The notes beneath the pieces are model-generated. The model was not told the origin of the DNA. It saw only the letters and a program-made list of their open reading frames with translations, and did no database searches. A program made the position numbers and the translations under genes. Positions 35,496 to 44,576 of a stretch of DNA of 64,000 bases are shown here, piece by piece. The stretch is from Phycisphaera sp. (GTDB taxonomy: Bacteria > Planctomycetota > Phycisphaerae > Phycisphaerales > Zrk34). The stretch lies in contig WGMA01000026.1 in the NCBI GenBank assembly GCA_016125285.1, positions 1 to 64,000 of the forward strand, given 5' to 3'. Each line of letters opens with the position of its first letter. Positions within the stretch are counted from its first letter, which is position 1.

Positions 35496-36536
35496 GTGAC
35501 GGCCGTGCCGAACCGATTTACGCGTTTTGTCGAGCGGACGGACGACCGGATGAACCCGGTCGTCGTGCGCGACCTGCGCCAGGCCGTCACCGGCAGGCAG
35601 CTGTCGAGCGTACTGATCCTGTTCCTGCTTGTGCAGCTGATGCTGTTCGGGCTGATGGCGTTTTCGCAGAACGTGGACGAGCTGCGCGGCGGCCGCTCGG
35701 TGTTCGGCGGGCTGTGCATGGTGCTGGTGATCACGACGGTGCTGGTCATGCCGATCATCGCCGCCAGCCGCTTCAGCTTCGAGCGGTCGAAAGAAGACAT
35801 GGACCTGCTGCTGGTCACGACGCTGTCGGCGCGGCGCGTGCTGTGGGGCAAGATCAACGCCGCGATGCTCGCGACGCTCATGATCTTCGGCGCCTTCACG
35901 CCGTTCCTCTCGCTGACCTACCTCATGCGCGGCATCGACCTGCCGACGATCTTCGCGACGCTCGTCGGCGTGGCGATCATGTCGTACGTCTGCACGATCT
36001 ACGCGGTGTCCGTCGCGTGCTGCGGGCGCAACATCATCACGCGGTTCTTCGCCGGCGTGTTCATGCTCGGCGGCGTGATGATCGGCATGGGCATGACCAT
36101 CGGGTTCTGCGGGGCGATGGCGATACGCGGCGTGAGCGTGCTCGTCGACGCGGGATTCTGGGCCGCGACGTTCATGATCGGCATGTTCACGTTCATGGTG
36201 GTCGTCGCGGCGTACGCGGTCGGCCTGGACAGCCTGCGTCCGTCGGGCGTGCGGCGCACGGCGTCGGAGCACATGGCGTACAAGCAGCGGCAGGCGTATC
36301 AGCGTCGCCGCGCCGCGAAGGCGTTGGTCAGCCCCGAGGCCGAGACCGCCATGCGGATGAGCGACCGGGTGGCGCTGGACATGGAGCTCGAGCCCGCCAC
36401 CGTGCAGATGCTCCGCGAGCAGGGCGTCTCGCCCGACGACCAGCCGCCGCCCACGCCGGCCACGCCGGCCGACGAATCCGACGCCGCACCCAACGCCCCG
36501 CAACAGCGTTACGAAGGGACACCGCACCGCGCATGA
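35496..36536 (+). CDS. ABC-2 type permease, first subunit
   Basis: The 346-residue protein has an N-terminal MNPVVVRDLRQAVTGRQLSSVLILFLLVQL pattern, about six hydrophobic helices, FERSKEDMDLLLVTTLSARRVLWGKI and FTPFLSLTYLMRGIDLPTIFATL, all shared with the next gene. It is a membrane partner of the ATPase, probably forming a heterodimer with the following permease. The GTG at 35496 has GGGGAGG upstream. Its C-terminal tail is soluble and proline-rich. Its stop overlaps the next start (ATGA). Confidence 0.83.
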   Translation: MTAVPNRFTRFVERTDDRMNPVVVRDLRQAVTGRQLSSVLILFLLVQLMLFGLMAFSQNVDELRGGRSVFGGLCMVLVITTVLVMPIIAASRFSFERSKEDMDLLLVTTLSARRVLWGKINAAMLATLMIFGAFTPFLSLTYLMRGIDLPTIFATLVGVAIMSYVCTIYAVSVACCGRNIITRFFAGVFMLGGVMIGMGMTIGFCGAMAIRGVSVLVDAGFWAATFMIGMFTFMVVVAAYAVGLDSLRPSGVRRTASEHMAYKQRQAYQRRRAAKALVSPEAETAMRMSDRVALDMELEPATVQMLREQGVSPDDQPPPTPATPADESDAAPNAPQQRYEGTPHRA

Positions 36537-38737
36537 ACACGCTGATGGACAAGCTCGACAACCTCATGAACCCCGTCGTGGTCAAGGAACTGCGGCAGGC
36601 GGTCGGGGGCAAGTTCGTCACGGGCGTGCTGATGCTGTTCATCACCGTGCAGCTCGTGGCGATCGGCTTCGCGCTGTTCGCCTTCGACATCAACGACGAC
36701 AGCTACGGCGGGTTCACCTTCTGGACGCTGCTGCTGATCATGATGATCACGTGCATGGTGTTCGTCCCGGCGTACGCGGCGATGCGCCTCGTCACCGAGC
36801 GGACGGGCACGCAGAGCGACCTGCTCTACATCACCACGATCCGCCCCGGGCAGATCGTCGCCGGCAAGTTCCTCTCGGCGATGATGGTCACCGTGCTCAT
36901 CTTCGCCGCGTGCATGCCGTTCCTCTCACTGACCTACCTGCTGCGCGGCATCGACCTGCCGACGATCTTCCTGCTGCTGTTCATCAACTTCGTCGTGATC
37001 GCCATGAGCACGATGTTCGCCATCTTCCTGGCGTGCGTCCCGGCGTCGCGCGGGCTGCGGTCGATGCTCGGCCTGGCGGGCATCGCGACGCTGGTCGGCG
37101 TGCTGGTCCGCTGCATGGTGTACGCCGAGAACGTCGTGCGACGCGGCGGGTCCACGGGCGCCAACGAGTGGATCGCGCTCATGGTGACCGTGATCTCCAT
37201 CGCGGCGGTGACCGGCCTGCTCTACGTGCTGTCCGTCGCGATGATCAGCCCCGTGTCGTCCAACCGCGCCATGCCCGTGCGCATCTACCTCACCGTCGTG
37301 TGGCTGATCACCGCCGTCTTCATGGCCGTGCTCAGCATCGCCGAGAACGAGTACTGGCCGATCTGGACGTGGATGATCATCATGGGGCTGATCCTGTTCA
37401 CCGGCCTGCTGGTGGCGGTCAGCGAGCGCGACGAGATCGGCGGGCGACTGCGCCGCACGATCCCGCGCACCTTCGTGCTCCGCGCCCCGGCGTTCTTTCT
37501 GTTCAGCGGCTCGGCCGGCGGCGTCGCCTGGACGATCGGCCTGCTCGGCGCGACCGCCGCGTTCGGCTTCGTTTGGGAGTCGGTCTACCGCGGGTCGATG
37601 GACGGCCAGCGCGACATGATCGAATTCCTCAAGACCTCCATGCCGTTCGCGCTGTACTTCATCGGCTACAGCCTCACGGCCCTGTGGATCCGCCGCGTGC
37701 TGCTGAACTGGATCATCTACCCGGCCTATACCTGGGCGATGGCGCTGATCATGATGGCGGCGGGCATCATCCTGCCGTTCGTCATGGCGTTCATCCTCCA
37801 CGGCTACAACTGGGACCGCGAGATGGCCGGCACGCACTGGTTCTTTGCGACCGTGCCGTTCATGGCGTTCGTCTGGGACGGGGCGGCGGACATGGTCGTG
37901 TGGTACGCCACGTCGGGAGTGTGGGCGGGCATCGGGCTCGCGCTGAACCTCGCGTGGTGGGCCGACCGCCTGCTCGCGTTCCGCCCGGACGTGATCGCGG
38001 GCGGGTCACGCGACTCGGCGCTCGCCGCCGAGGAGCTCGGCGACGACGGCGTCGAGCACCCCGCGTCCCTGCGCTACTGGGTGCATACCGACGGCGACGG
38101 CGCCCGCGTGTACGGGCACGCCGACGGACGCGTGTTCTGGGCGGGCGTGCCGCTGGAGGACTGGGCGCGCGTCGAGACCCACCTCGAGGCCGGACGTCTG
38201 CCGACGTACATGCTGCGCGACTTCGGCCGCGTGGTTCCCGTCGACGCGATCACCCGCATCAAGTCCGTCGTCAACGACACCGCCGTCGACATCGACTACC
38301 GCGACGGACACTCCGCGGCGTACACCCGCCTGCGCGCCGCCGACCTCGCCGACCGCGACGCGTTCGTCAACAGCGTCGGCGATCTGGCCGGCGCGCGGCC
38401 CGACACCCGCAGCGTCAACGCCGTGCTTATCGCCATCAAGCCCGGCGTCGTGCTCGCGCTGCTCGGCCTGTTCACCTGGGCGTGCTGGACCGTCGTCGCC
38501 GAGCTCCGCAACAACCCCGCGATGGAGTCGGTCATCCGCGCCAAGGCGCGCGGGTTCAAGTCGATGATCATCGCGATGTCCGACTGGTGCGGTCAGACCG
38601 GGCTGATCGTCGGCTGCGTGACGCTGCTGCTGCTGGCCGCGGGCTGGCTGATCATGTCGACCGCCCGCCGACCGAAGATGCTGGTGATCGAGAAACGCGA
38701 CGACGCAACCGCCGCGACGTCGCCCTCCGCCGCGTGA
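36533..38737 (+). CDS. ABC-2 type permease, second subunit with C-terminal extension
   Basis: The 734-residue protein is paralogous to the preceding permease in its first 300 residues (MNPVVVKELRQAVGGKFVTGVLMLFITVQL, FLSLTYLLRGIDLPTIFLLLF). It then adds further helices and, after about residue 480, a soluble region (for example WVHTDGDGARVYGHADGRVFWAGVPLEDWARVETHLEAG) and one last helix near residue 630. The extension is not typical of ABC-2 permeases and may link the exporter to the vWA proteins; this is inference. ATG at 36533 overlaps the preceding stop. Confidence 0.82.
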   Translation: MNTLMDKLDNLMNPVVVKELRQAVGGKFVTGVLMLFITVQLVAIGFALFAFDINDDSYGGFTFWTLLLIMMITCMVFVPAYAAMRLVTERTGTQSDLLYITTIRPGQIVAGKFLSAMMVTVLIFAACMPFLSLTYLLRGIDLPTIFLLLFINFVVIAMSTMFAIFLACVPASRGLRSMLGLAGIATLVGVLVRCMVYAENVVRRGGSTGANEWIALMVTVISIAAVTGLLYVLSVAMISPVSSNRAMPVRIYLTVVWLITAVFMAVLSIAENEYWPIWTWMIIMGLILFTGLLVAVSERDEIGGRLRRTIPRTFVLRAPAFFLFSGSAGGVAWTIGLLGATAAFGFVWESVYRGSMDGQRDMIEFLKTSMPFALYFIGYSLTALWIRRVLLNWIIYPAYTWAMALIMMAAGIILPFVMAFILHGYNWDREMAGTHWFFATVPFMAFVWDGAADMVVWYATSGVWAGIGLALNLAWWADRLLAFRPDVIAGGSRDSALAAEELGDDGVEHPASLRYWVHTDGDGARVYGHADGRVFWAGVPLEDWARVETHLEAGRLPTYMLRDFGRVVPVDAITRIKSVVNDTAVDIDYRDGHSAAYTRLRAADLADRDAFVNSVGDLAGARPDTRSVNAVLIAIKPGVVLALLGLFTWACWTVVAELRNNPAMESVIRAKARGFKSMIIAMSDWCGQTGLIVGCVTLLLLAAGWLIMSTARRPKMLVIEKRDDATAATSPSAA

Positions 38738-38755
38738 CCCAAGTGAGACCCCCGC

Positions 38756-39628
38756 ATGGATGACGCCCAACGCAACGCGCTGCTCGCCGGACAACAGGCC
38801 GGGTCGCGCTACGCGCTGGTCATGCCGCGGCGCGTCCCGCTGGGCCTCGTCGGCGCGCAGGTCGGACGTCAGGCCGGCTCGAGCCTCGATTTCAAGGACC
38901 ACCGCGAGTACCAGCCGGGCGACGACCTGCGCCGCATCGACTGGTCCGCGTACGCCCGCTCCGATCGGCTGACGATCAAGCTCTACCGCGAGGAGGTCAG
39001 CCCGCACGTCGATATCCTCATCGACGGCTCGGCGTCGATGGCGCTGCCGGGGTCGCGGAAGGCGGAGGGCGTGATAGGCGTCGCCGCCGCGATCGCCGCC
39101 GCCGCGTCCAACTCGCACTACACGCACAACACGTGGATCGCCCGCGACGGCTGCCACCCGGTGATGCACGGCTCCGACCCGCCGGCGCTGTGGCAGGGGG
39201 TCGACTTCACGTACAAGGACACGCTGCACAGCTCGCTGGTGCAGCTGCCGCCGCGCTGGCGCTCGCACTCCATCCGCGTGGTGATCAGCGACCTGCTCTA
39301 CATGGGCGACCCGCTGGCGACGCTGCAGCTGCTGTCGAACAACGCGGCGGTGATCGCGGTCGTGCAGGTGCTCGCGTCGTCGGACACCGAGCCGCCGCAG
39401 CGGGGCAGCATCCGCCTCGTCGACTCCGAGACCGGCCAGCTGCAGGAGGTGTTCGTCGACGCCTCGACGCAGAAGCGCTACCGCGCCGCGCTGGCGCGTC
39501 ACCAGGAAAACTGGTCGCGCGCCGCCACGCAGGTCGGCGCGGTGATGACGACGCTCGTCGCTGAAAACGTATTGGATCAGTGGGACCTGTCGCCGCTGGT
39601 CGAAGCCGAAGTGTTTCAACCCGCGTAA
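38756..39628 (+). CDS. DUF58 protein of the second MoxR cluster
   Basis: The 290-residue protein has the DUF58 hallmark YQPGDDLRRIDWSAYARSDRLTIKLYREE and a vWA-like core DGSASM. It is paralogous to the DUF58 at 15576-16520. It lies between the ABC permease and the BatA-type gene, and is probably a MoxR partner. It starts 18 nt after the permease. Its stop is followed 14 nt later by an inverted heptamer-array pair. Confidence 0.88.
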   Translation: MDDAQRNALLAGQQAGSRYALVMPRRVPLGLVGAQVGRQAGSSLDFKDHREYQPGDDLRRIDWSAYARSDRLTIKLYREEVSPHVDILIDGSASMALPGSRKAEGVIGVAAAIAAAASNSHYTHNTWIARDGCHPVMHGSDPPALWQGVDFTYKDTLHSSLVQLPPRWRSHSIRVVISDLLYMGDPLATLQLLSNNAAVIAVVQVLASSDTEPPQRGSIRLVDSETGQLQEVFVDASTQKRYRAALARHQENWSRAATQVGAVMTTLVAENVLDQWDLSPLVEAEVFQPA

Positions 39629-39642
39629 GCCCCGCTGCGCGG

Positions 39643-39750
39643 AATGACCAATGACCAAGAACCAATGACCAATGTAGAACCACAATCCGATCACCACGCC
39701 ATGCCCGTTGATCTCGGGCATTGGACATTGGTGCTTGGTCATTGGTCATT
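39643..39750. repeat. Inverted pair of heptamer arrays in the DUF58-BatA junction
   Basis: The left array (39643-39677) has AATGACC units, the right array (39716-39750) GGTCATT/GGACATT/GGTGCTT units; the arms are complementary. An inner ATGCCCG/CGGGCAT stem adds to the hairpin. It lies 14 nt past the DUF58 stop and 28 nt before the BatA-type start, the same junction that carries the IVP element in the first cluster. Confidence 0.85.
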
Positions 39751-39778
39751 GTCGAACAGTGCTGACTGAGGAAGACAC

Positions 39779-41602
39779 GTGCCCCTACTTACCATGCCAC
39801 TGGCTCTGCTCGCGCTCGCGTCGCTCCCGGCGCTCGCGGCGATCTACTGGCTGCGCAACCGATACCGGCGTCACACCGTGTCAAGCCTGATGCTGTGGCA
39901 GGACACGCTGCAGTCCAAGGAGGGCGGCACGCGGATCAATCGGCTGCAGACGCCGCTGTTGTTCCTCATCGAGCTTGCGGTGCTGGCGATCCTCGCGTTC
40001 GCCGCGACGGGGCCGAGGTTCCTTTCCGCCACGACGCATCTGCCGCTGAAGGTGGTGCTCGACGACTCGTACTCGATGCGTGCGACCGTCGGCGGCGCGG
40101 CGGCCGCGGCGGGCGACGTCTCGGCGAAGCTGACGGCGCGCGACCGCGCGATCAAGGCGATCGACGCGGAGCTGCGCGGCGGGACCTACGCGGTGCAGTT
40201 CGTTCTGGCCGGTCGCGAGCCGCGCGTGCTCGGCGAGCCGGTGCGCGACGTCGCCGAAGCGATGCGGCAGCTCGACGGCTGGCGGTGCGGGTCGAGCGAG
40301 TCGGACCTCGAACGCGCGATCGCCGTCGCGTCGGAGCTCGGCGGAGCGCGCTCGCGCGTGCTCGTCATCACCGACCGCAAGCCCGACACCGAACCCAAGG
40401 CCGGCCTCGTCGAGTGGCGGGCGTTCGGCGTGCCGACGGCCAACGTCGCGTTCGTCGGCGCGACCCGCTCGCGTCAGCCCGACCGCCAGCGCTGCCTCTT
40501 CGAGATCGCCAACCTGTCCGCGACGGCGACGAAGGCGGAGCTCGTCATCGAGAAGGTCGCCGACGGCGCGGCCGAGTCGTCCGGCGCCGGTGTCATCGAG
40601 CGCAAGACCGTCGAGCTCGACGCCAATGCGACACGCAACGTGTTCATCGACCTCAAGCCCGACGCGCCCGCCGTCCGCGCGCGCCTCACCGGCGACGCGC
40701 TGCCGGTCGACAACGACGTGCTGCTGCTGCGGCCGATCGACCGCCCGGTGCGCGTGCACGTCAACATCGCCGACCAGGCCCTGGCCGCGCAAGTCAACCG
40801 CGCGCTCGACGCCGTCGACAACGTCACGCGTTCCGAGACGTCGGCGGAACTGCTGCTGACCGACGGCTCGTCGATCCGCGCCACCGACCCGCGGCTCTGG
40901 GCCGTGCGCTTCACCGTCGAGCCCGACGCCGTGCCGTACCTCGGGCCGTTCGTCATCGACTACAACCACCCGCTGACCGACGGCTTGGCGCTGCGCGGGG
41001 CGATCTGGGGCGCGGGCAAGACGCAGGACCTGCCCGGCCGACCGCTCGTCACCGCGGGCAACGTCACGCTGATCAGCGACGTCGAGCAGGCGGAGGGGCG
41101 ACACGACCTGCGTATCCGCTTCACGCCGGGCAGCTCGACCGTGCAGGACACGCCGAACTGGCCGGTGTTGATGTGGAACCTGGTGCAGTGGCGTGCGTCG
41201 CACACGCCGGGCCCGCGCGACGCGAACGTAAAGCTCGGCGACGACGCGGCGATCGCGCTCGACCCGCGCACCGAGTCGGTGACCGTCACCCGGCCCGACG
41301 GCGCGGTCGAGAAGATGCCCGCCGGCGCCGAACGCCTGCTGATCCCCGCCGACCAGCCCGGCGTGTGGCGCGTCGTGACGAACAAGGGCGACTACGCTTA
41401 CGCGGTCAACACGATGCACCGCAACGAGTCGGACCTGCGCGACCTGGCGTCGGGCGACTGGGGCAGCTGGGCCGAGTCCGACAAGTTCCGCTGGGAGTAC
41501 CGCAACATCGCGTGGGTGCTCGCCCTGATCGCGGTGACGCTGCTGGTCACGCACATGGCGTTGATCTCGCGCAGCACCGGGAAGGGAGTGACGAACCTGT
41601 GA
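39779..41602 (+). CDS. BatA-type membrane protein with vWA-like domain
   Basis: The 607-residue protein has a BatA N-terminal module (PLALLALASLPALAAIYWLRNRYRRHTVSSLMLWQ, LLFLIELAVLAILAFAATGP), then a vWA-like MIDAS DDSYS (residues 95-99). A beta-rich body follows, and a C-terminal helix (IAWVLALIAVTLLVTHMALI). The start is a GTG at 39779 with GAGGAAG upstream. It follows DUF58 and precedes a large double-vWA protein, overlapping its start by 4 nt (GTGA). It is paralogous to the 12929-15112 protein. Confidence 0.82.
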   Translation: MPLLTMPLALLALASLPALAAIYWLRNRYRRHTVSSLMLWQDTLQSKEGGTRINRLQTPLLFLIELAVLAILAFAATGPRFLSATTHLPLKVVLDDSYSMRATVGGAAAAAGDVSAKLTARDRAIKAIDAELRGGTYAVQFVLAGREPRVLGEPVRDVAEAMRQLDGWRCGSSESDLERAIAVASELGGARSRVLVITDRKPDTEPKAGLVEWRAFGVPTANVAFVGATRSRQPDRQRCLFEIANLSATATKAELVIEKVADGAAESSGAGVIERKTVELDANATRNVFIDLKPDAPAVRARLTGDALPVDNDVLLLRPIDRPVRVHVNIADQALAAQVNRALDAVDNVTRSETSAELLLTDGSSIRATDPRLWAVRFTVEPDAVPYLGPFVIDYNHPLTDGLALRGAIWGAGKTQDLPGRPLVTAGNVTLISDVEQAEGRHDLRIRFTPGSSTVQDTPNWPVLMWNLVQWRASHTPGPRDANVKLGDDAAIALDPRTESVTVTRPDGAVEKMPAGAERLLIPADQPGVWRVVTNKGDYAYAVNTMHRNESDLRDLASGDWGSWAESDKFRWEYRNIAWVLALIAVTLLVTHMALISRSTGKGVTNL

Positions 41603-44457
41603 CGCTGCTGACGCCCATCTGGCTGCTGCTGATCATCCCGCTCGGGGTGGCGCTGTGGATCTGGCCGCTGCCGTCGAGGATCCTCAACGCGCTGCGCATC
41701 GTGGTGCTGACGCTGCTGGTCGCGGCGATGGCGGGTCTGGCGCTGAAGCTGCCGAGCCGGACGGGCACGGTGGTGGTCGTCGCCGACCGCAGCCGGTCGA
41801 TGCCGGTAGAGGTCACGAGCCAGCACCGCGAGGCGATCGACCTGCTGCACGACGGCAAGCGCGCCGACGACCGGCTCGCGGTGATCGGCTTCGGCGAGAC
41901 CGCCGCGGTGGAGCAGCCCGCGGCGACCGAGAAGTTCAAGGGATTCAATCACGACGTGGGCCTCGACGCGTCGAACCTGCACGACGCGATCGAGCGCGCC
42001 GTGTCGCTGATCCCGCCGGACACGCCCGGCCGCGTCGTCGTGCTCAGCGACGGCCGCTGGACCGGCAAGGACCCGTCGTCGGCCGCGGCGCGCGCCGCGG
42101 CGCGCGGCATCGCCGTCGACTACCGCACCGTGCAGCGTCCCACGACCGGTGACGTCGCGATCGCGTCGCTCGACGTGCCGCCGACCGTGTCGCCGCACGA
42201 GGCGTTCATGATCACCGCGTGGGTGCAGTCGCCGACCGCGCAGGACGTCAACTACACGCTCAAGCGCGGCGCCAAGATCCTCGCGTCGGGCAAACGGCCG
42301 GTCCCCGCGGGCCTCAGCCGCCTGACCTTCCGCGACAGCGTCGACGAGCCGACCACCGCCGCGTACACGCTCACCGTCGACCGCGCCGACGACACCAGCC
42401 TCGACCCTCTGCCGCAGAACAACGCGGCGCGCATGCTCGTCGGCGTCACCGGGCCCAAGCCCGTCATGCTGCTCACACGCAAGCCCGACCTCGCCTTCGC
42501 CAACCTGCTCAAGCGAGGCGGGCTCGACGTGCAGGTCCGTCGCCCGCACGAGATGAACTGGACGCTCGACGAGCTGTCCGGCTACTCCGCCGCGGTGATC
42601 GAAGACGTGCCCGCCTCCGAGATCGGCGAGACCGCGATGAGCAACATCGTCGCGTGGGTCCGCGAGACCGGCGCCGGCATGATGATGACCGGCGGGCAGA
42701 CGTCGTTCGGGCCGGGCGGCTATCACAAGTCCGTGCTCGATCCGATCCTGCCCGTGTCGATGGAGCTCCGCCGCGAGCACCGCAAGCACTCGCTGGCGAT
42801 CGTCATCGCGATGGACCGCTCCGGGTCGATGACCATGCCGGTGCCCGGCGGGCGGACCAAGATGGACCTGGCGAACATGGCGTCGGTCCGCGTGCTCGAC
42901 ACGCTGACCGACATGGACGAGCTCGGCGTGATCGCGATCGACAGCACGGCGCACACGATGGCGCCGCTCACACGTCTCGACGACGCCGGCAAACGCGCCC
43001 GTATGCGCAGCGACATCCTCCGCATCGAGTCGATGGGCGGCGGCATCTTCGTCTACGAGGCGCTCGACGCGGCGGTGCGCATGCTCGCGAAGTCACAGGC
43101 CGGGGCGCGCCACATCATCCTGTTCTCCGACGCGGCCGACTCCGAGGAGCCCGGCAAGTACAAGGAGCTGCTCAAGCACGCCACCGCGGCGGGCATCACG
43201 TGCTCGGTCATCGGCCTGGGCACGAAGGCCGACAGCGACGCGCGGCTGCTCGAGGACGTCGCGAAGTCGGGCGGCGGGCGCATCTTCTTTACGGAGGACG
43301 CCAAGGCGCTGCCGCTGCTGTTCGCGCAGGACGTGTTCATCGTGGCGCGCAGCACGTTCGTCGATGAGGAGACCGCCATCAACACCACGCCGCACCTCAC
43401 GGCGTTGTCGGGCAAGGCGTACGCGAAGACGCCGCCGCATGTGGGCGGCTACAACCTCACGTATCTGCGTCCCGGCGCGGACCTCGACGTCGTGACGACC
43501 GACGAGTACACCGCGCCGGTCACCGCGTCGTGGCAGGCGGGGGTCGGTCGCGTGCTGGCGTACACGGGGCAGGCGGATGGCAAGTTCACGGGGCCGATCG
43601 CGAAGTGGGATCAGGTCGGCGACTTCATGACGGGCCTGGTGCGTTGGACGGCGGGCGAGGGCCGCGCGCTGCCCGACGGCATGATGCTTACGCAGGAGGT
43701 GCGCGAGGGCATCGCCTACGTGCAGCTGCACCTCGACCCGGACCGCACGGTCAAAGACGTCGCGTCGCTGCCGGAGGTGACGGTGCTGCGCGGTCAGCCC
43801 GGCTCGACGCCGCAGATCGCCAGGACGAAGCTGGACTGGGTGTCGCCCGACACGCTGGGCCTCGAGCTGCCGCTGACGGGGACGGACACGGTGCTGGCGA
43901 CGGTGCAGGTGGCGGGTCAGCCGCCGATCGCGCTGCCGCCGGTCACGCTGGCGTACTCGCCGGAGTTCAAGCCGCAGGGGGCCGACCGCGGCGAGGCGAC
44001 GCTCAAGCGGCTGGCGAAGGCGACGGGCGGCTCGGAGCGGATCGACCTGGCGAGCGTCTGGGCCGACCTGCCGAACCTGCCGCGCTTCATCGACCTGTCG
44101 CCGTGGCTGCTGCTCGCGGCCGTGGTGATGTTCCTCGTCGAGGTGCTCGAACGCCGCACCGGCGTGTTGTCTACCGGCAACTTCAAGCTGCAGCGCGACC
44201 GCGTCGAAGGCACGGTCGTCAAACCCGCGAAGGCCAAAGCCGTCAAGGCGCAGCCCGGCAAGGCGAAGCCGACCGGCATCCCCGAGCCTGCCGCATCGAC
44301 GTCACCGTCGACACCCGCCGGCGCGCCCGCCGCGTCGACACCGCCACCGCCGCCCACGGCCAAGCCGAAACCCGCCGACGACCAGCAGGGCAGCATGCTC
44401 GACGCCCTCGGCGCCGCGCGCAAACGCGCGTCACGGCGCACCGATCGCAACAAGTGA
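41599..44457 (+). CDS. Large membrane protein with two vWA domains
   Basis: The 952-residue protein has two N-terminal helices (IWLLLIIPLGVALWIWPLP, ALRIVVLTLLVAAMAGLAL), a first vWA with DRSRS (residues 63-67), a GATase-like region (NIVAWVRETGAGMMMTGGQTSFGPGGY) and a second vWA with a full MIDAS DRSGS (about residue 406). A C-terminal helix (LLLAAVVMFLVEVLE) precedes a Pro/Ala/Lys-rich tail. Two vWA domains in one chain suggest it bridges partners in the MoxR system. The GTG start overlaps the preceding stop. It closes the second cluster. Confidence 0.8.
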   Translation: MTLLTPIWLLLIIPLGVALWIWPLPSRILNALRIVVLTLLVAAMAGLALKLPSRTGTVVVVADRSRSMPVEVTSQHREAIDLLHDGKRADDRLAVIGFGETAAVEQPAATEKFKGFNHDVGLDASNLHDAIERAVSLIPPDTPGRVVVLSDGRWTGKDPSSAAARAAARGIAVDYRTVQRPTTGDVAIASLDVPPTVSPHEAFMITAWVQSPTAQDVNYTLKRGAKILASGKRPVPAGLSRLTFRDSVDEPTTAAYTLTVDRADDTSLDPLPQNNAARMLVGVTGPKPVMLLTRKPDLAFANLLKRGGLDVQVRRPHEMNWTLDELSGYSAAVIEDVPASEIGETAMSNIVAWVRETGAGMMMTGGQTSFGPGGYHKSVLDPILPVSMELRREHRKHSLAIVIAMDRSGSMTMPVPGGRTKMDLANMASVRVLDTLTDMDELGVIAIDSTAHTMAPLTRLDDAGKRARMRSDILRIESMGGGIFVYEALDAAVRMLAKSQAGARHIILFSDAADSEEPGKYKELLKHATAAGITCSVIGLGTKADSDARLLEDVAKSGGGRIFFTEDAKALPLLFAQDVFIVARSTFVDEETAINTTPHLTALSGKAYAKTPPHVGGYNLTYLRPGADLDVVTTDEYTAPVTASWQAGVGRVLAYTGQADGKFTGPIAKWDQVGDFMTGLVRWTAGEGRALPDGMMLTQEVREGIAYVQLHLDPDRTVKDVASLPEVTVLRGQPGSTPQIARTKLDWVSPDTLGLELPLTGTDTVLATVQVAGQPPIALPPVTLAYSPEFKPQGADRGEATLKRLAKATGGSERIDLASVWADLPNLPRFIDLSPWLLLAAVVMFLVEVLERRTGVLSTGNFKLQRDRVEGTVVKPAKAKAVKAQPGKAKPTGIPEPAASTSPSTPAGAPAASTPPPPPTAKPKPADDQQGSMLDALGAARKRASRRTDRNK

Positions 44458-44497
44458 TACACCGCGTCTGTGACGCGATGAATGGCGGATTGATAAC

Positions 44498-44575
44498 CAA
44501 GCTCCAAGGCTCGAATTGAACATTCGAACATTGGAGCTTGATTCGTCATTCGGACTTCGTCATTCGGATTTCGCC
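44498..44575. repeat. Heptamer array with a terminal hairpin
   Basis: Units such as ATTCGTC, ATTCGGA, CTTCGTC, ATTCGGA and TTTCGCC run from about 44541 to 44575, ending 1 nt before the stop codon of the parvulin gene (44577-44579, complementary strand). To the left, CAAGCTCCAA pairs with TTGGAGCTTG. It lies between convergent genes. Confidence 0.75.
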
Positions 44576-44576
44576 A

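Noticed and set aside
39895-41598. In-frame upstream extension of the double-vWA protein
   Set aside because: It overlaps the BatA-type gene in another frame. The GTG at 41599 overlaps that gene's stop and begins a membrane helix.
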